Assembly (NCBI GenBank): GCA_051453625.1
Contig: JBOZIK010000001.1
Span: 233,539,035 to 233,603,034 of the forward strand
Origin: Welwitschia mirabilis
Lineage: Eukaryota; Gnetophyta; Gnetopsida; Welwitschiales
Reading direction: 5' to 3'
DNA: 64,000 nt
Part shown: piece by piece, positions 1-9,964 of the stretch
Layout: every line of letters begins with the position of its first letter
How positions within the stretch are numbered: the first letter of the stretch is position 1
Notes under the pieces: model-generated
Seen by the model: the letters and a program-made list of their open reading frames with translations, nothing else
Database searches by the model: none
What the model was told of the DNA's origin: nothing
Program-made: the position numbers and the translations under genes

Positions 1-594
1 GAGCTTATTAACAAGTTATTAACTACGATAACTATATAGTTTCTGCTATATGAAGAGAGCTATTGCCCTTAAGTAAAAATGTCCTATGCATTTCAAAAAT
101 TAAATTCTCATGCATGCCTTAATAATCTAGAGTACATTGGATGAATACCAAAGGCACAATGATAGGGTGTACTTGAATTTCATAACCACATTGATAGTCA
201 AGCATAAGTGTAATCAATTAAAATCTATTGAGTATAAGATTTAAATAGGCTATTGACATTGCATCATATTTTTTCTTAAGGGAGGTATGTAGCTGAGGTA
301 AGAGAAATTACTTAATGACCTGAACTTCCCACTGAGATGATTCATACATTGTCTCTTTATTTCTTTTTTGGAGAAAAGGATCATATCCTTGAAGAGGATG
401 TGATTGTACCTAGATTGGTAGTAAGACCTAAAACTAATAAAGTTTTCACTTAACTGTCTAATGATTTAGATTCGTTATATTAAAATTTATTGCATTCACA
501 TAAGGAATTTTTAATAAAAATTACTTTATTTTCTTTTACATGTGTGATCATTAGAGAATTGGTTTTATCATTTTTGTCTTGCTCTTATGGATTA
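1..594. other. AT-rich flank without a recognised gene
   Basis: No open frame of useful length and no familiar protein motif is seen on either strand. The stretch lies left of the first copia element. Short purine/pyrimidine runs occur, but I see no promoter or RNA gene that I can support. Confidence 0.4.
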
Positions 595-648
595 GATAGA
601 TTATTTGAATTATAGATATGAAAAAGATCCCTTCTGAACTAATTATAC
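595..648 (+). repeat. Left copy of a ~54-bp repeat flanking copia-1
   Basis: This segment begins GATAGATTATTTGAATT and resembles 5781-5834 at roughly three quarters of positions, with mostly transition differences. The two copies lie about 105 bp before and 12 bp after the copia-1 LTRs, in the same orientation. They are too far apart and too long to be the target-site duplication, so they are probably copies of an older dispersed repeat. Confidence 0.45.
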
Positions 649-699
649 CTTTATATTATGATTCTTTCTTATTCTTTTGATCATTTTTAGTGTCATTGT

Positions 700-1188
700 T
701 GTCAAAAAATAGTTGACTACTTTTATACATTTTAGTAATTATCTCTTATGCTATTGCATGTTTTCTTATCTTTTGTTATAGATTCTCCTCTATTTTAATT
801 TGTTTTTATTGATAGCTTTCTTATTTAGGTGTCCCTCCTCTAGTATATTATGTATGTTGTTAATTGAATTAGAATTATCTTTCTTCTTATTATCTCTCCA
901 ATTTATCATAAAGGATGCAATATTTGTTTACCGTAATNNNNNNNNNNNNNNNNNNNNNNNNNNNNNNNNNNNNNNNNNNNNNNNNNNNNNNNNNNNNNNN
1001 NNNNNNNNNNNNNNNNNNNNNNNNNNNNNNNNNNNNNACAGGATGCAATATTTGTTTACAGTAATAAAATAAAGAGAATGTGTGTAAGGGTGTCTGTGTG
1101 GATGTTATTTTCTTAGCATACAGTTAGTCCTCTATTTTTATTGAAATATGTAATTCTTTGAAATATACAGGGAATTCCCCTACTTTCA
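700..1188 (+). repeat. Copia-1 5' LTR
   Basis: It starts TGTCAAAAAATAG and ends ...TACTTTCA just before the PBS. It aligns with 5428-5769 along its length, including the shared segments around TGTATGTTGTTAATTGA and the terminal CCCCTA. The apparent length of 489 includes a 100-N gap. The sequence AGGATGCAATATTTGTTTAC is present on both sides of that gap but once in the 3' LTR, so the true LTR is probably near 360 bp. Confidence 0.85.
938..1037. other. Assembly gap, 100 N
   Basis: Exactly 100 N, the usual placeholder for a gap of unknown size. The flanks carry the same ~28-bp sequence, suggesting overlapping contig ends rather than missing DNA. Confidence 0.95.
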
Positions 1189-1191
1189 TTA

Positions 1192-1204
1192 TGGTATTAG
1201 AGCC
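1192..1204 (+). other. Copia-1 primer-binding site
   Basis: TGGTATTAGAGCC differs at one base (C to T) from the TGGTATCAGAGC type sequence that pairs with the 3' end of initiator methionyl tRNA. It begins three bases after the 5' LTR end, the expected place. Confidence 0.85.
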
Positions 1205-1240
1205 AAGGAAAAAATTCAACAAACCCATCCCACCTCCAAC

Positions 1241-2130
1241 ATGGCATCCATGATAAATATGAATAATGTACTTGTACCTAAAATCAATGGACTTAATTTT
1301 GAGATGTGGCAGATACAAATGGAACTCGTTTTTGAAATTAAAAATGTTTGAGATGTTGTAAACTATGGAATATGCAGTGATCCTATCCATAATACATCAC
1401 AAGACCAATTGAATTATTAACCAAATAAGAAATGATTGAAAAAGGAGCCAAATTCATATTGTTCACTACTCTTGCCAATTAGGACTATGACATCAAAGGA
1501 AGTAGTCATTCAGGCCTTAAGAAGAGAATACAAGATTTAGTCAATGAATGAAGATGAACATGTCAATGAATGCATGAATTTTTTTCTTGAACTCAGGCAA
1601 AAATTAACAACATTTGGTGTTAAATTCTCAAAAAAAAAAGAAGATGTTAAAAAGGTTGTTCATGGCTTGCAATCAAAATTTATCAACACCATTAACTAGC
1701 TCTAGGAAACAAATGTAGTAAGAACTCTTTTACTTCAATAGATACAAGCCATACTATAGGTCCATATGAAGAGATTTAATCTTATGCCTTCAAAGGACAA
1801 GGAAGTACTGAAAGTGAAATCTCTTAAAGCTTAAATTGCAAGAGGGAAATCTACACATTTAAGATGATAAAGGTTCTTTCAACATCATAATTGAGAATAT
1901 GGAAGAGGTAGAAGTAGAAAAAATCAAGAATATTAATCATAGAATTCACATTAATAAAATTACCACAATCCAATTCCATCTATAGGAAGACCAAATTATG
2001 AGAAAGTATTTAAAGAAGGAAGAACAACTTTAGGATACCTTAATATTTTTGGAAAATATGGTCATTACAATAAAAATTACTAGTATTATAAAGATCATTT
2101 TGAAAATCATGGTTAATTCTCATCAAGAAA
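1241..2130 (+). pseudogene. Copia-1 gag remnant
   Basis: From an ATG at 1241, the frame reads a copia gag N-terminus with the pattern LNFEMWQIQM, followed by the UBN2-type helical region (for example LRREYKI, then FFLELRQKLTTFGVKF and VVHGLQSKFINTI). This would be the capsid protein that packages element RNA. Near 2034-2110 a CCHC zinc knuckle is recognisable by its spacing (GKYGHYNKNY), but its cysteines are lost. Several in-frame stops are present, many explained by C to T changes. There is no viable full-length product. Confidence 0.8.
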
Positions 2131-2233
2131 GGATTAGGTTGCAAATTTATATGAAGAAGAAGGCACCATCAAATTTACTAGCATTGAAAATTTTATGGCC
2201 ATAGTATATGAAAAGAAAAATGGAACATCTTGA

Positions 2234-2875
2234 TGCATTGATAGTGGATGCACCCATTATATGTCGAGAAACATGGAATCTTTTCAATCCTTATAAAGAT
2301 ATGATGCAAGTACAGTCAGATTTAGAGGAAATAATCATGAAAAGATTGAAGGCCAAGGATGCATTGAAGTATTATCTACAATACAAAAATTATCAACTAT
2401 ACAAGGTGTGTTGTTTGTTTTAGCTTTACCTAATAATTTATTAAGTGTTAAACAATTAGTAAGAAAGGGATATTTTGTATCTTTTGATGAACTAAGATAT
2501 AGAATTAGACATAAGCATATAGGAGAAGAGATTTTATCTTCAATAAATAAAGGTTTAGATCTCTACTACTTAAATGTAAAAGGAACACAAACAAACTTAA
2601 GCAGCTTTATTACAAAAAATAATTTAGATTCTAAAAGATCGCATATAAGATATGGACACTTGAATTCTATCTATCTAAACAAAACAACAGAAAATCCTTT
2701 GATGAATGGATTGGAAAATTTTGAGAAGCTAAAAGTCTTGGAATCTAAAGCTTGTAAGAAGTGCAAAGTAGTTACAAAACCACATCATAAAAGAGAAGTT
2801 GATTATAACAAACCTTTCAAGTTAGTATATGCAGATGTTTGTGGTCCAATCAAATATTCCAACCTTATTAGGTAA
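2234..2875 (+). pseudogene. Copia-1 protease and integrase N-terminus
   Basis: The aspartic protease motif D-S-G-C-T-H-Y-M is readable from the Asp codon at 2240-2242, in the same frame as the open stretch 2408-2875. The latter carries the GAG-pre-integrase region and the integrase HHCC zinc-binding domain (RYGHLN, then KACKKCK). It reaches the first catalytic Asp of the integrase core in YADVCGP. Protease would cut the polyprotein and integrase would insert the cDNA. Stops separate the protease from the integrase part. Confidence 0.8.
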
Positions 2876-3500
2876 TCATTATTTTCTTGTGATCATTAAT
2901 GATTACACAACATTTTCATGGGTGTAATTCATGAAATTTAAATATGAAGTAACTATGCTTTTTAAAAATTGGATTGCTCACATAGAAAAAGAAATTAATT
3001 TTAAGGTCCTTAGATTTTTTACAAATAATGGTGATGAATTTACATTAAAAGATATTAAAGAATTTCTTATTAGAAATGGCATAAAAAATCAATGGAATGA
3101 ACCCTATCATGCACCTCAAAATGGAATTATGTAATGAAAGAATAAATCATTGGTAACCATGGCTTGAATAATGTTATTTCAAGTAAAGATTCTAGAAAAT
3201 TTTTGGGCAGATGCCATACATATAGTTGTATATCTTTAAAATCATCAAATAATAACAAATGACATAACTCAAATGTTTTACAAAGAATGGTACAATCGAA
3301 AACCAAACATTTCTCATCTTAAAAGCTTTAGTTACATTTGATACAAGTTAAAACAAGATGAATATCTAAGCAAATTTGATGTAAGAAGTAAAAAAGCTTG
3401 TTTCTTGATACTCTACTACTTGTAGATGTCACCAAGTGTATGATTTAGAGAATAATATGATATATTCATCAAATCATGTAACTTTTAAAGAGAATCAATT
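2876..3500 (+). pseudogene. Copia-1 integrase core and C-terminal part, catalytically dead
   Basis: After a frameshift the core continues as NHYFLVINDYTTFSWV and then the open piece 2931-3134. At the second catalytic position the family pattern S-D-N-G-G-E-F is replaced by T-N-N-G-D-E-F, so Asp has become Asn. In the third catalytic region (PQNGIM) the Glu codon is a TAA stop, followed by a second stop. The C-terminal integrase region is still recognisable (FWADAIHIVVYL, then RKPNISHLKSF) up to about 3440. DDE integrases need all three acidic residues, so this one is inactive. Confidence 0.82.
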
Positions 3501-3924
3501 TCTAGTAGATGATGAAGAAAGATTGCAACCAATGACTACTAATAATGAAAAGAACATCTATTCACCACTAGTTGTTTCTTACATTCATGTAGATGTGGAA
3601 TTTCTTCAACTAAATGATAATACTTCTCAACATAATGATGCAAACCATGAGCACATAAGTTTTGAAATTAAAGCACAATAGAACCAATTACAAATAACAT
3701 CCAAAACACTATTGAATCTGAAGTAGGAAAATTCAGCCAAATAAAGAAGCAAGTTGATCCATAGAATGTTATACAAGGCAAATTAAAAAGGCACAAAAGA
3801 AATATTAAAAATAGATTTCTAAGAAAATATGAAGTGCCATAAAATGTGCAATAGGTAATTAAGGACAAAGATTAAAAATCTATAATGGAAGAAGTTTGAA
3901 ATAAATTGAAAAGAATAAGACTTG
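3501..3924 (+). other. Copia-1 linker between integrase and RT
   Basis: Degenerate sequence between the recognisable integrase C-terminus and the RT start. Copia elements normally have a variable, poorly conserved linker here. No separate gene is seen. Confidence 0.5.
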
Positions 3925-4133
3925 AGAATTATGTGATGTTCCTATTGGTAAAAAGCTATTCAGACTAAAATGGAAATTTAGAAATAAGGATCAATCTTGA
4001 TGATTAATTTCAAAAAAAAAACATAAGAATTGTAGTTTAAGATTTTGCCTAAGATCCTAGAGGAGGTTAGAAGGAAACATTCACGCCTGTTACATGGAGG
4101 GAGATAGTGAGAACATTCATCATCATTGCAGCT

Positions 4134-4142
4134 NNNNNNNNN
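4134..4142. other. Assembly gap, 9 N
   Basis: Short N run inside the copia-1 RT region; the RT pattern continues on both sides. Confidence 0.95.
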
Positions 4143-4459
4143 TGGAAATTGTGATAAATGAACACTAAGTTAGCATTTTTACATGGAAAACTTAAAGAAG
4201 AGATTTATGTGCAATATCCTTCTAGATTTATTAAAGCTAATCACAAAGATAAATTATATAGACTACACAAAGCACTCTATGAATTAAAACATATACCTCA
4301 TGCTTGGTATCCACTATTGGATACATACATGAGAAAAATTGAATTTGAAAAATGCCAAAGTAATGCCACTTTTTATAAGATGGTAAAAAATTAAGAACAT
4401 TTATTTGTTCTTTTTTATTTGAGTGATATTATTTTGTATGGAAGTTTATAGGACATGGT

Positions 4460-4483
4460 AAAAAAAAAAAAAAAAAAAAAAAA
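4460..4483 (+). repeat. 24-bp homopolymer A run in RT
   Basis: An uninterrupted A run just after the decayed YVDD box. It sits where the family has a lysine-rich stretch before the REFDM motif, so it probably grew by slippage from AAA/AAG codons after the element died. Confidence 0.85.
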
Positions 4484-5415
4484 CCCTTAAAACTACATTA
4501 AAAAGAGAGTTTGACATGATTGATTTAGGCCCATTGAAGCATTTTCTTAGATTAGAAATTGATTAAACAACTGATATTATAAAATATCATAAAAAGGATA
4601 CACAAAAATTCTAGTTACAAAGTTTTAACTATCCAACTTCAAACCCACTAAGAGTCCAATTCCTCCTAATCTTTGTCTCAATAAAAATGACTTTAGTTAT
4701 TTATTTGATAAAAAACATATTAGTCTATAGTGGGTAGCCTTTTATATCTTACTATAACTTGGTCAAACATTTAGATTAGTGGGGCTTATACAACTAGCTT
4801 TATGTTAAATATGACTTATAAACACTGGAATGTTGTGAAAGGTCTACTTTGATATGTTGTAAGAATAATAGATTTTATCTTGAAATATGGACATCAATAA
4901 AATATTATGTTTATGATGTATTGTGATTCAGACTAGGGAGAGTATTTGAATATCCTTAAAATCATAAGTGATTATTTATTTATGCTTAGTGAATATCCAA
5001 TTTCTTGATCATAAAAAAAGCAAACTCTTGTAGCACAACCTATAGCTAAAGCTAAGTATGTGTCAATTACAAAGGGAGTATAAGAAGCAATGTGGTTAAA
5101 AAAAACCATTCAATGATTTGCAATTTTTTTTTCTTAAACTTGTTATAATAATAAGTGATAGTATGACTGTAATTACTATTGCAAATAATCCTGTGTTACA
5201 TCAAATAAATAATCATTTTAATTTACAATATCATTACATATGTGGTGTTGTTGCTAAGGGGTTGACTAAACTTTGCTATGTTCTAGCTTCCCACCAACTT
5301 TTAGATTTTCTGACAAAATAATTACCATTAGATGTAGTCATGAGAATTGAACAAAATATCAAATTAATCTAGTCTAATAATCAATTATTAATAAAGTTAT
5401 GTTATTCAACCATTC

Positions 5416-5424
5416 GAGGGGGAG
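5416..5424 (+). other. Copia-1 polypurine tract
   Basis: GAGGGGGAG lies four bases before the 3' LTR. This is the primer for plus-strand DNA synthesis in LTR retrotransposons. Confidence 0.8.
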
Positions 5425-5427
5425 TAA

Positions 5428-5769
5428 TGTCAATAAACTGTTAACTATTTATATATATTTTAGTGATTATCTCATATTCTGTGTCATGTTTTCTTATCTT
5501 ATGTTATAGCTATTTTAGTTTATTATTAGTGATAATTTGCTTATGTAGGTGTCCATCCCCTAGTCTATTATGTATGTTGTTAATTGACCCAAAATTCTTA
5601 TTCTTCTTCTTATTTATCTGAATCTGTCATAAAGGATGTAATATTTATTTATAGTAATGCAAACAAAGTGGTTGGTTATGAGTTTTATTTTCTTAGCATA
5701 TAGTTAAGTCCTCTATTTTTATTTAGGTATGTAACTCTTTCAAATATATAGGACATTCCCCTAGTTTTA
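5428..5769 (+). repeat. Copia-1 3' LTR
   Basis: It begins TGTCAATAAACTG directly after the PPT and ends TAGTTTTA, matching the 5' LTR. The 342 bp differ from the 5' copy at many positions, mostly transitions, indicating an old insertion. Confidence 0.85.
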
Positions 5770-5780
5770 ATTATAATTTG

Positions 5781-5834
5781 GATAGATCATTTAAACTTGT
5801 GGATGTGAGAAAGATCTGTTTGAATTGACTATAT
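5781..5834 (+). repeat. Right copy of the ~54-bp repeat flanking copia-1
   Basis: Begins GATAGATCATTTAAACTT and matches 595-648 with one gap and mostly transition differences. See the left copy. Confidence 0.45.
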
Positions 5835-5984
5835 CATTTTTAGTTTTTCTCTTATTACTTTCTCATCAATTTAATAAGTTTTCTTTGTGTGTAGGATAGA
5901 TCCACTATTTAATTATGGATGTAAATAAGAACCCCCTAAAATTTAACCATACTTCATAACTTGTTATCTCATATTCCTATTATA

Positions 5985-8100
5985 TCAGCAATGAAAAATT
6001 TAAAGGGAAAGTTTTAGATGTTATTAGATATTTTTACACATGTATTAATAATTAGAATCATGGCCAACATAGAGTCACTCTTTATAATGATTAGAGTTTT
6101 GAAGATTGGCATGAATATTTCATGTCAAACATGTGCATATATGTTTTTAATGTTGATTTCATTAAGAAAGTGCATGTTCTTATTTAACTTCCATAGGAAT
6201 AAAATTCTTAGAAGTCTACCACTAGCGAGTTAATAGAATCATGAGAAAATCTATGAATTTTTAAAATGAAAAGTTGATGGATCATAATAAGACAAGCTGT
6301 AATAACTTCATCACATTACAGTATATATTCTACTTAAAGAATGAGTTGGAGCTTATTAATCTGATAACAAGTATGAATTTCTTGCATTATAAGAAAGGAA
6401 AGATGTAATAATTGATCACAGAAATAATTGATATTAAGGTGAAGGTTACTAAACTTGATCCATAGAACTAGTTTACATACATTATGTCAACTTAGTTGGA
6501 TGTGTTTAGAGGATTCATCTTTATGAAGCTACATTATGCTGTTACATGATAGTAGGTAACTACTACAAATGACCTTTATACACTGAGTAAAGATCTTATT
6601 ATCACTAAGGCATAGTTCAACTTTGTCAGTACCTCATCCTCTAAAGCCACATTCAAAGTATCACATCCTCATAGTGAATCATGTTTAAATAAGAATTATT
6701 TAAGAAATTATCATATTAATGTCAAATAATTTGATAATAATAAACCTTTATAGAAATAGAGATCATGAATTTAGTTCTTTAGATAACTTTGAATAATATG
6801 AATCTAATACCATATTTCAAAGTTATGATTTATATGTATGAGTGAAAACATACCTCATGACAATTCTTGAATTCTGTATATAGATGCAACTAAGGATGTA
6901 ACATATAGATGTAACTATTTTGATGATTTTGCAACATAGCCTAGTTAAGTTTACTTAGGAGACAGAACTCTAGTTTCTATATAAGGTTATGATATAGTAG
7001 CTTTCAAATGCCTTCTTTCTCATAGCAAATAATATTTCATGGTCTATATGTCTTTCTTTGAGGTTTTATATTCTCTCCCTTTTCAAATTTGTGAGAGAAG
7101 ATCATTTAATCTATATGACAAAGGATTCCATTGACATTTTTGATGTTACTTAGAACCTTATACATGGATGAAAAAATGATGCATCTTTAAGGATGTACTA
7201 GTATGTGTGAAATTTCCTTTCATAATTCACAAGAAGAAATTTTTGTATGGCATGCTCCATTGGGTCATTGTAGTTCTTATTCTTTAATTGTAATGCATGA
7301 GAATGAACACTAGTTTCTATTCTTTATTTCCTATGATTTTCCTTAATGCAAAGCATGTGTACGGGGTAAAAAAATGTGACAACAATTTTCTCCTACTAAG
7401 TAGCATGCTGATCAAAATCTTCTGCTCATTCATAATGATCTATGTGATTCTATACTAGTTCCTACAATCTAAGGATATTGGTACTTCATATCATTCATAG
7501 ATAATTTTTCACATAAAGCTTGGGTGTGTTTTATTGGATTAAAATCTCTTGCTTTGAATGTTTTCAAGACTTTCAAAGTAAAAGTGGAAAAGAAAATTGG
7601 TAATAACATTAATAATTTCCACTTTAACATTAGCAGTGAATACACATCAATAAAATTTAAGGACTTTCTTGTTTTAAAAGGTATTTATCATCTAAAAATG
7701 CATAATATCTCAATCAAATGGCATCATTGAATGGTTCAATTAGATTATAATGGATATGACATGTTCAATAATGTATTTTAATGATCGTAAAACCTATTTG
7801 CATGATGTACTTCAATAATTGTATTAGACATTCTTCCAAAAAGAGTATATCTCCTATTAAAAGATCAAATGGATGTAAGCCTACTTTGACCCATCTCTGT
7901 GTGTTTGGATGTAAGTGCTATATCTATACTCCTACCAAATATCATGAAAAAATCTTGATGTATATGCTCCTGTTGGCATCTTTGTGGGATATCTAACCAG
8001 CTCGAAAGGATTTGTGGGTACATTTCTAAGCATCATAAGATCCTCATCTCTTATGATGTCATTTTTTTCTAAAACTTCATAAAATGATTCTTAATTTCAT
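5985..8100 (+). pseudogene. Copia-2 gag-protease-integrase remnant
   Basis: A second copia polyprotein in decayed form. A gag start (FEDWHEYF pattern near 6100) is followed by a protease-region GDRTLVSI pattern near 6960. A GAG-pre-integrase motif LWHAPLGH lies near 7240-7260. Integrase is clear: HNDLCDS with the first Asp kept near 7435, then WYFISFIDNFSHKAWV and the open piece 7524-7730. At the second catalytic position the family SDRGGEY reads NISSEY, so Asp became Asn. The catalytic Glu survives in SQSNGIIEWFN (Glu codon 7729-7731) but in another frame. The C-terminal LCVFGCKCYIY pattern lies in 7781-7996. No LTRs belonging to this copy were identified. Confidence 0.75.
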
Positions 8101-8473
8101 ATTTCCAAGCTACATCCTTTCTTTAATCTTGTACAAATTTTGAATTTTGAGTGTATTATAGTTGAGGGGAAAGATGTGTCTGCCAATCTAAATTTCTTAG
8201 TTCCTTCTAGCTAAAATGGTTTGTCCACAATACAACTTAGCAGAATTGAGCATTTTTGGCTACCTTGTACATCCAAACATGGTTCTAGCAGTAATTCATT
8301 AGATTATCCTAGCAATAATGCTAATAATTTCAAAAAACAAAAATAATGTATTTGGTTAGAGTCTACTCTACAGGATGTTCATAACAACAAAAAGAAACAA
8401 ACTAGAACTAAGAAAAGCTCTTGTGTATCTCTTGATAATGATGAGCTTTACTTAACTTTTAATAGTAAACCTA
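8101..8473 (+). other. Degenerate sequence after copia-2 integrase
   Basis: No gene recognised. The position fits the variable copia linker between integrase and RT, but no RT follows because a different element's LTR begins at about 8474. Confidence 0.4.
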
Positions 8474-8712
8474 CTAGAGTATATTTTAATGAAGGTATAA
8501 TAAATATACTTATATACCATACAAATTTAGCTTATGTTAATTATTATTTATTATTCTATGGGATATGATCCACTTGTTATGGATATATTATCAATATGTA
8601 TCCTATTATTTATTTGTGTCTAATTATAGAAAAATATAAACTGTAGTTCCACACCTATATCTTACCTTCATCCTCCTCTCTACTATGTTTATTGTGCTCT
8701 ACAATCCCTACA
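8474..8712 (+). repeat. 3' part of a copia-3 LTR
   Basis: This stretch aligns with 24680-24914: both contain TTTAAT(G/A)AAGGTA, TGGATATATTAT, TATTATTTATTTG, a CATCCTCC(T/C)T pyrimidine tract and a matching end (CCCTACA here, TTCTATA there). It is directly followed by a PBS-like sequence, which marks it as the downstream end of a 5' LTR. The start of the LTR is missing or unrecognisable. Confidence 0.65.
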
Positions 8713-8714
8713 AT

Positions 8715-8727
8715 TGGTATATGAACT
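8715..8727 (+). other. Copia-3 primer-binding site
   Basis: TGGTATATGAACT resembles the TGGTATCAGAGC class of initiator-Met PBS. It follows the LTR end by two bases. Confidence 0.5.
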
Positions 8728-8739
8728 CGTTAAAGGGAT

Positions 8740-8960
8740 TCACACTTAACAATTTTTCCATCTAATCTTGTAATTCATCCCTGGATAACTATTTTGGTTG
8801 AAATCAGAAGTTTAAGTGTTTTCTATGTGGAAGGGACAACAATTGTTGCTTTGCTGAACTGCATTTTTGAGTGTTATTTCTATCTGATGTATGCCTTCAT
8901 GTAGTCCGATCTAGATATGAGCTATTAAATGGAATTACAAAACGTCACCAGGCAAGTACG
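8740..8960 (+). pseudogene. Copia-3 gag start, remnant
   Basis: Around 8781-8860 the frame reads DNYFG, a stop, then NQKFKCFLCGRDN. This matches the start of copia gag proteins in which a tyrosine-phenylalanine pair precedes a tryptophan; the stop is TGA where the family has TGG. The rest of the element is not seen downstream. Only the capsid N-terminus is supported. Confidence 0.45.
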
Positions 8961-9434
8961 AGATGATCAAAGCCAATCAAATTATCAAACTACTTTATTG
9001 CTTAAGATGAAAATCCTACATTTGATATTCATTTCTATGACAACTATGATTAGTTCATCCATAGTTTCAGAAATCTTCTATGATTTGCAACAACTCCATA
9101 TCATGTAAGAAGTACATTTGCTAACTTTTTGCCTCCTCCAAGAAAGGAAAGCTGTGGTTCTACTTGCTCCAATTCTACTTTCATTTTTGCTGATCCTTCT
9201 CATGCATTGGCCAAGTCTGATTCGGGCAAATGAAGAAATCGTGGAGGAAGAACTGAAAAATAAGAGATCTGAGATCTTTCACTTCAAAAGATATGATTTT
9301 AGCAAGTACACAGACTTTAAATTGATGATATCTTAGTTCACTAGGGTTTTTTAGACAAAGAAATAGAGCTTTATTTGATCTAGACTAGAATTTTCTTAAC
9401 TCATTATTGATGAAGGATCATTGAAAAGCACTAC
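8961..9434. other. No recognised gene
   Basis: Contains a 72-codon open frame at 9118-9336 (+) without a recognised domain. It might be further copia-3 gag, but nothing supports that firmly. Confidence 0.35.
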
Positions 9435-9949
9435 TGACAGGTCCCAATCAGAGTTTTGATTGAATTAAAATTGTTCTACTTAGAGTGAGAGCAACCACAG
9501 GATTTAATTAAGAAAATTGCTTGCCTTTCGTATTGCTATTTGAATTATTTAAATACAATAGTAACATAACTGACTTTCTATTTTTATTGGCCACATCCTT
9601 GAGAATCAGACCAATAATGTACAATTTATTGAAACATAACTGACTTCCTATTTTATTGGCCATATCCCTGAGAATCAGGCCAATAACATACAATTTATTG
9701 AAACATAACTGACTTCCTAGTTTATTGGCCACATCCCTGAGAATCAGGGCAATAACTTACAATTTATTGAATTTCAATACTTAATCTAAGTCTTAGTCAA
9801 CAGCAAGCAACATGATTTCAAATAACAACCAGAAGACTTCAAAACATGGCTGATAACAACCACTACCCAACTGGCTACACTCTTTAAGACATGTAAATAT
9901 TAGTATATTCTTGCATGACACTCTCAAAGACCTCCTTGGTTGCTCATTA
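9435..9949 (-). repeat. Chromovirus 3' LTR (copy A side)
   Basis: On the plus strand it starts TGACAGGTCCCAATCAGAG and ends TTGCTCATTA, next to a PPT. It matches the LTRs at 21791 and 22658. It contains three tandem ~69-bp units where the other LTRs have two. On the minus strand the start is TAATGAGCAACC, against TGATGAGTAACC in the 22658-23109 copy, so the terminal TG has decayed to TA here. Confidence 0.82.
9564..9771 (-). repeat. Three tandem 69-70-bp units inside the LTR
   Basis: Units begin ACATAACTGAC at 9564, 9634 and 9703. Each contains a near-perfect palindrome: TATTGGCC and GGCCAATA arms around an inner CTGA-GAA-TCAG hairpin. Only two such units are visible in the LTRs at 21.9 and 22.8 kb. 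The palindrome places CCAAT boxes on both strands in the likely U3 (promoter) part of the LTR. Confidence 0.85.
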
Positions 9950-9951
9950 TT

Positions 9952-9960
9952 ACTCCCCCC
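9952..9960 (-). other. Chromovirus polypurine tract
   Basis: ACTCCCCCC on the plus strand reads GGGGGGAGT on the minus strand, immediately upstream of the 3' LTR in element orientation. Confidence 0.8.
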
Positions 9961-9964
9961 TGGA

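Larger units (their letters stand above)
3925..5330 (+). pseudogene. Copia-1 reverse transcriptase and RNase H remnant
   Basis: RVT_2-type RT is recognisable from about 3925 (family pattern GKKLFRLKWKFRNK) through ETFTPVTWR-like sequence, a 9-N gap and the open piece 4158-4394 (LAFLHGKLKEEIYV, LYELKHIPHAWY). The first catalytic Asp (DVKSAF in the family) reads NTKLAF, and the YVDD box reads YLSD, so two of three catalytic aspartates are lost. RNase H ends with a recognisable C-terminus at 5118-5321 (GLTKLCYV, then QLLDFLTK). A 24-A run at 4460-4483 lies inside the RT reading region. The enzyme is inactive. Confidence 0.82.
700..5769 (+). mobile_element. Copia-1: decayed Ty1/copia LTR retrotransposon
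   Basis: A complete structural set is visible in copia order: 5' LTR, initiator-Met PBS, gag, protease (DSG), integrase, reverse transcriptase, RNase H, polypurine tract and 3' LTR. Integrase before RT places it in Ty1/copia. The five bases before the element (ATTGT) and after it (ATTAT) match at four of five and may be the decayed target-site duplication. All coding parts contain stops and frameshifts, so the copy cannot be autonomous. It carries a 100-N gap in the 5' LTR and a 9-N gap in RT. Confidence 0.9.

Noticed and set aside
9508-9732. 74-codon minus-strand frame with repeated peptide GSQLCFNKLY
   Set aside because: The repeat is the translation of the 69-bp LTR units; an accident of unit length divisible by three.
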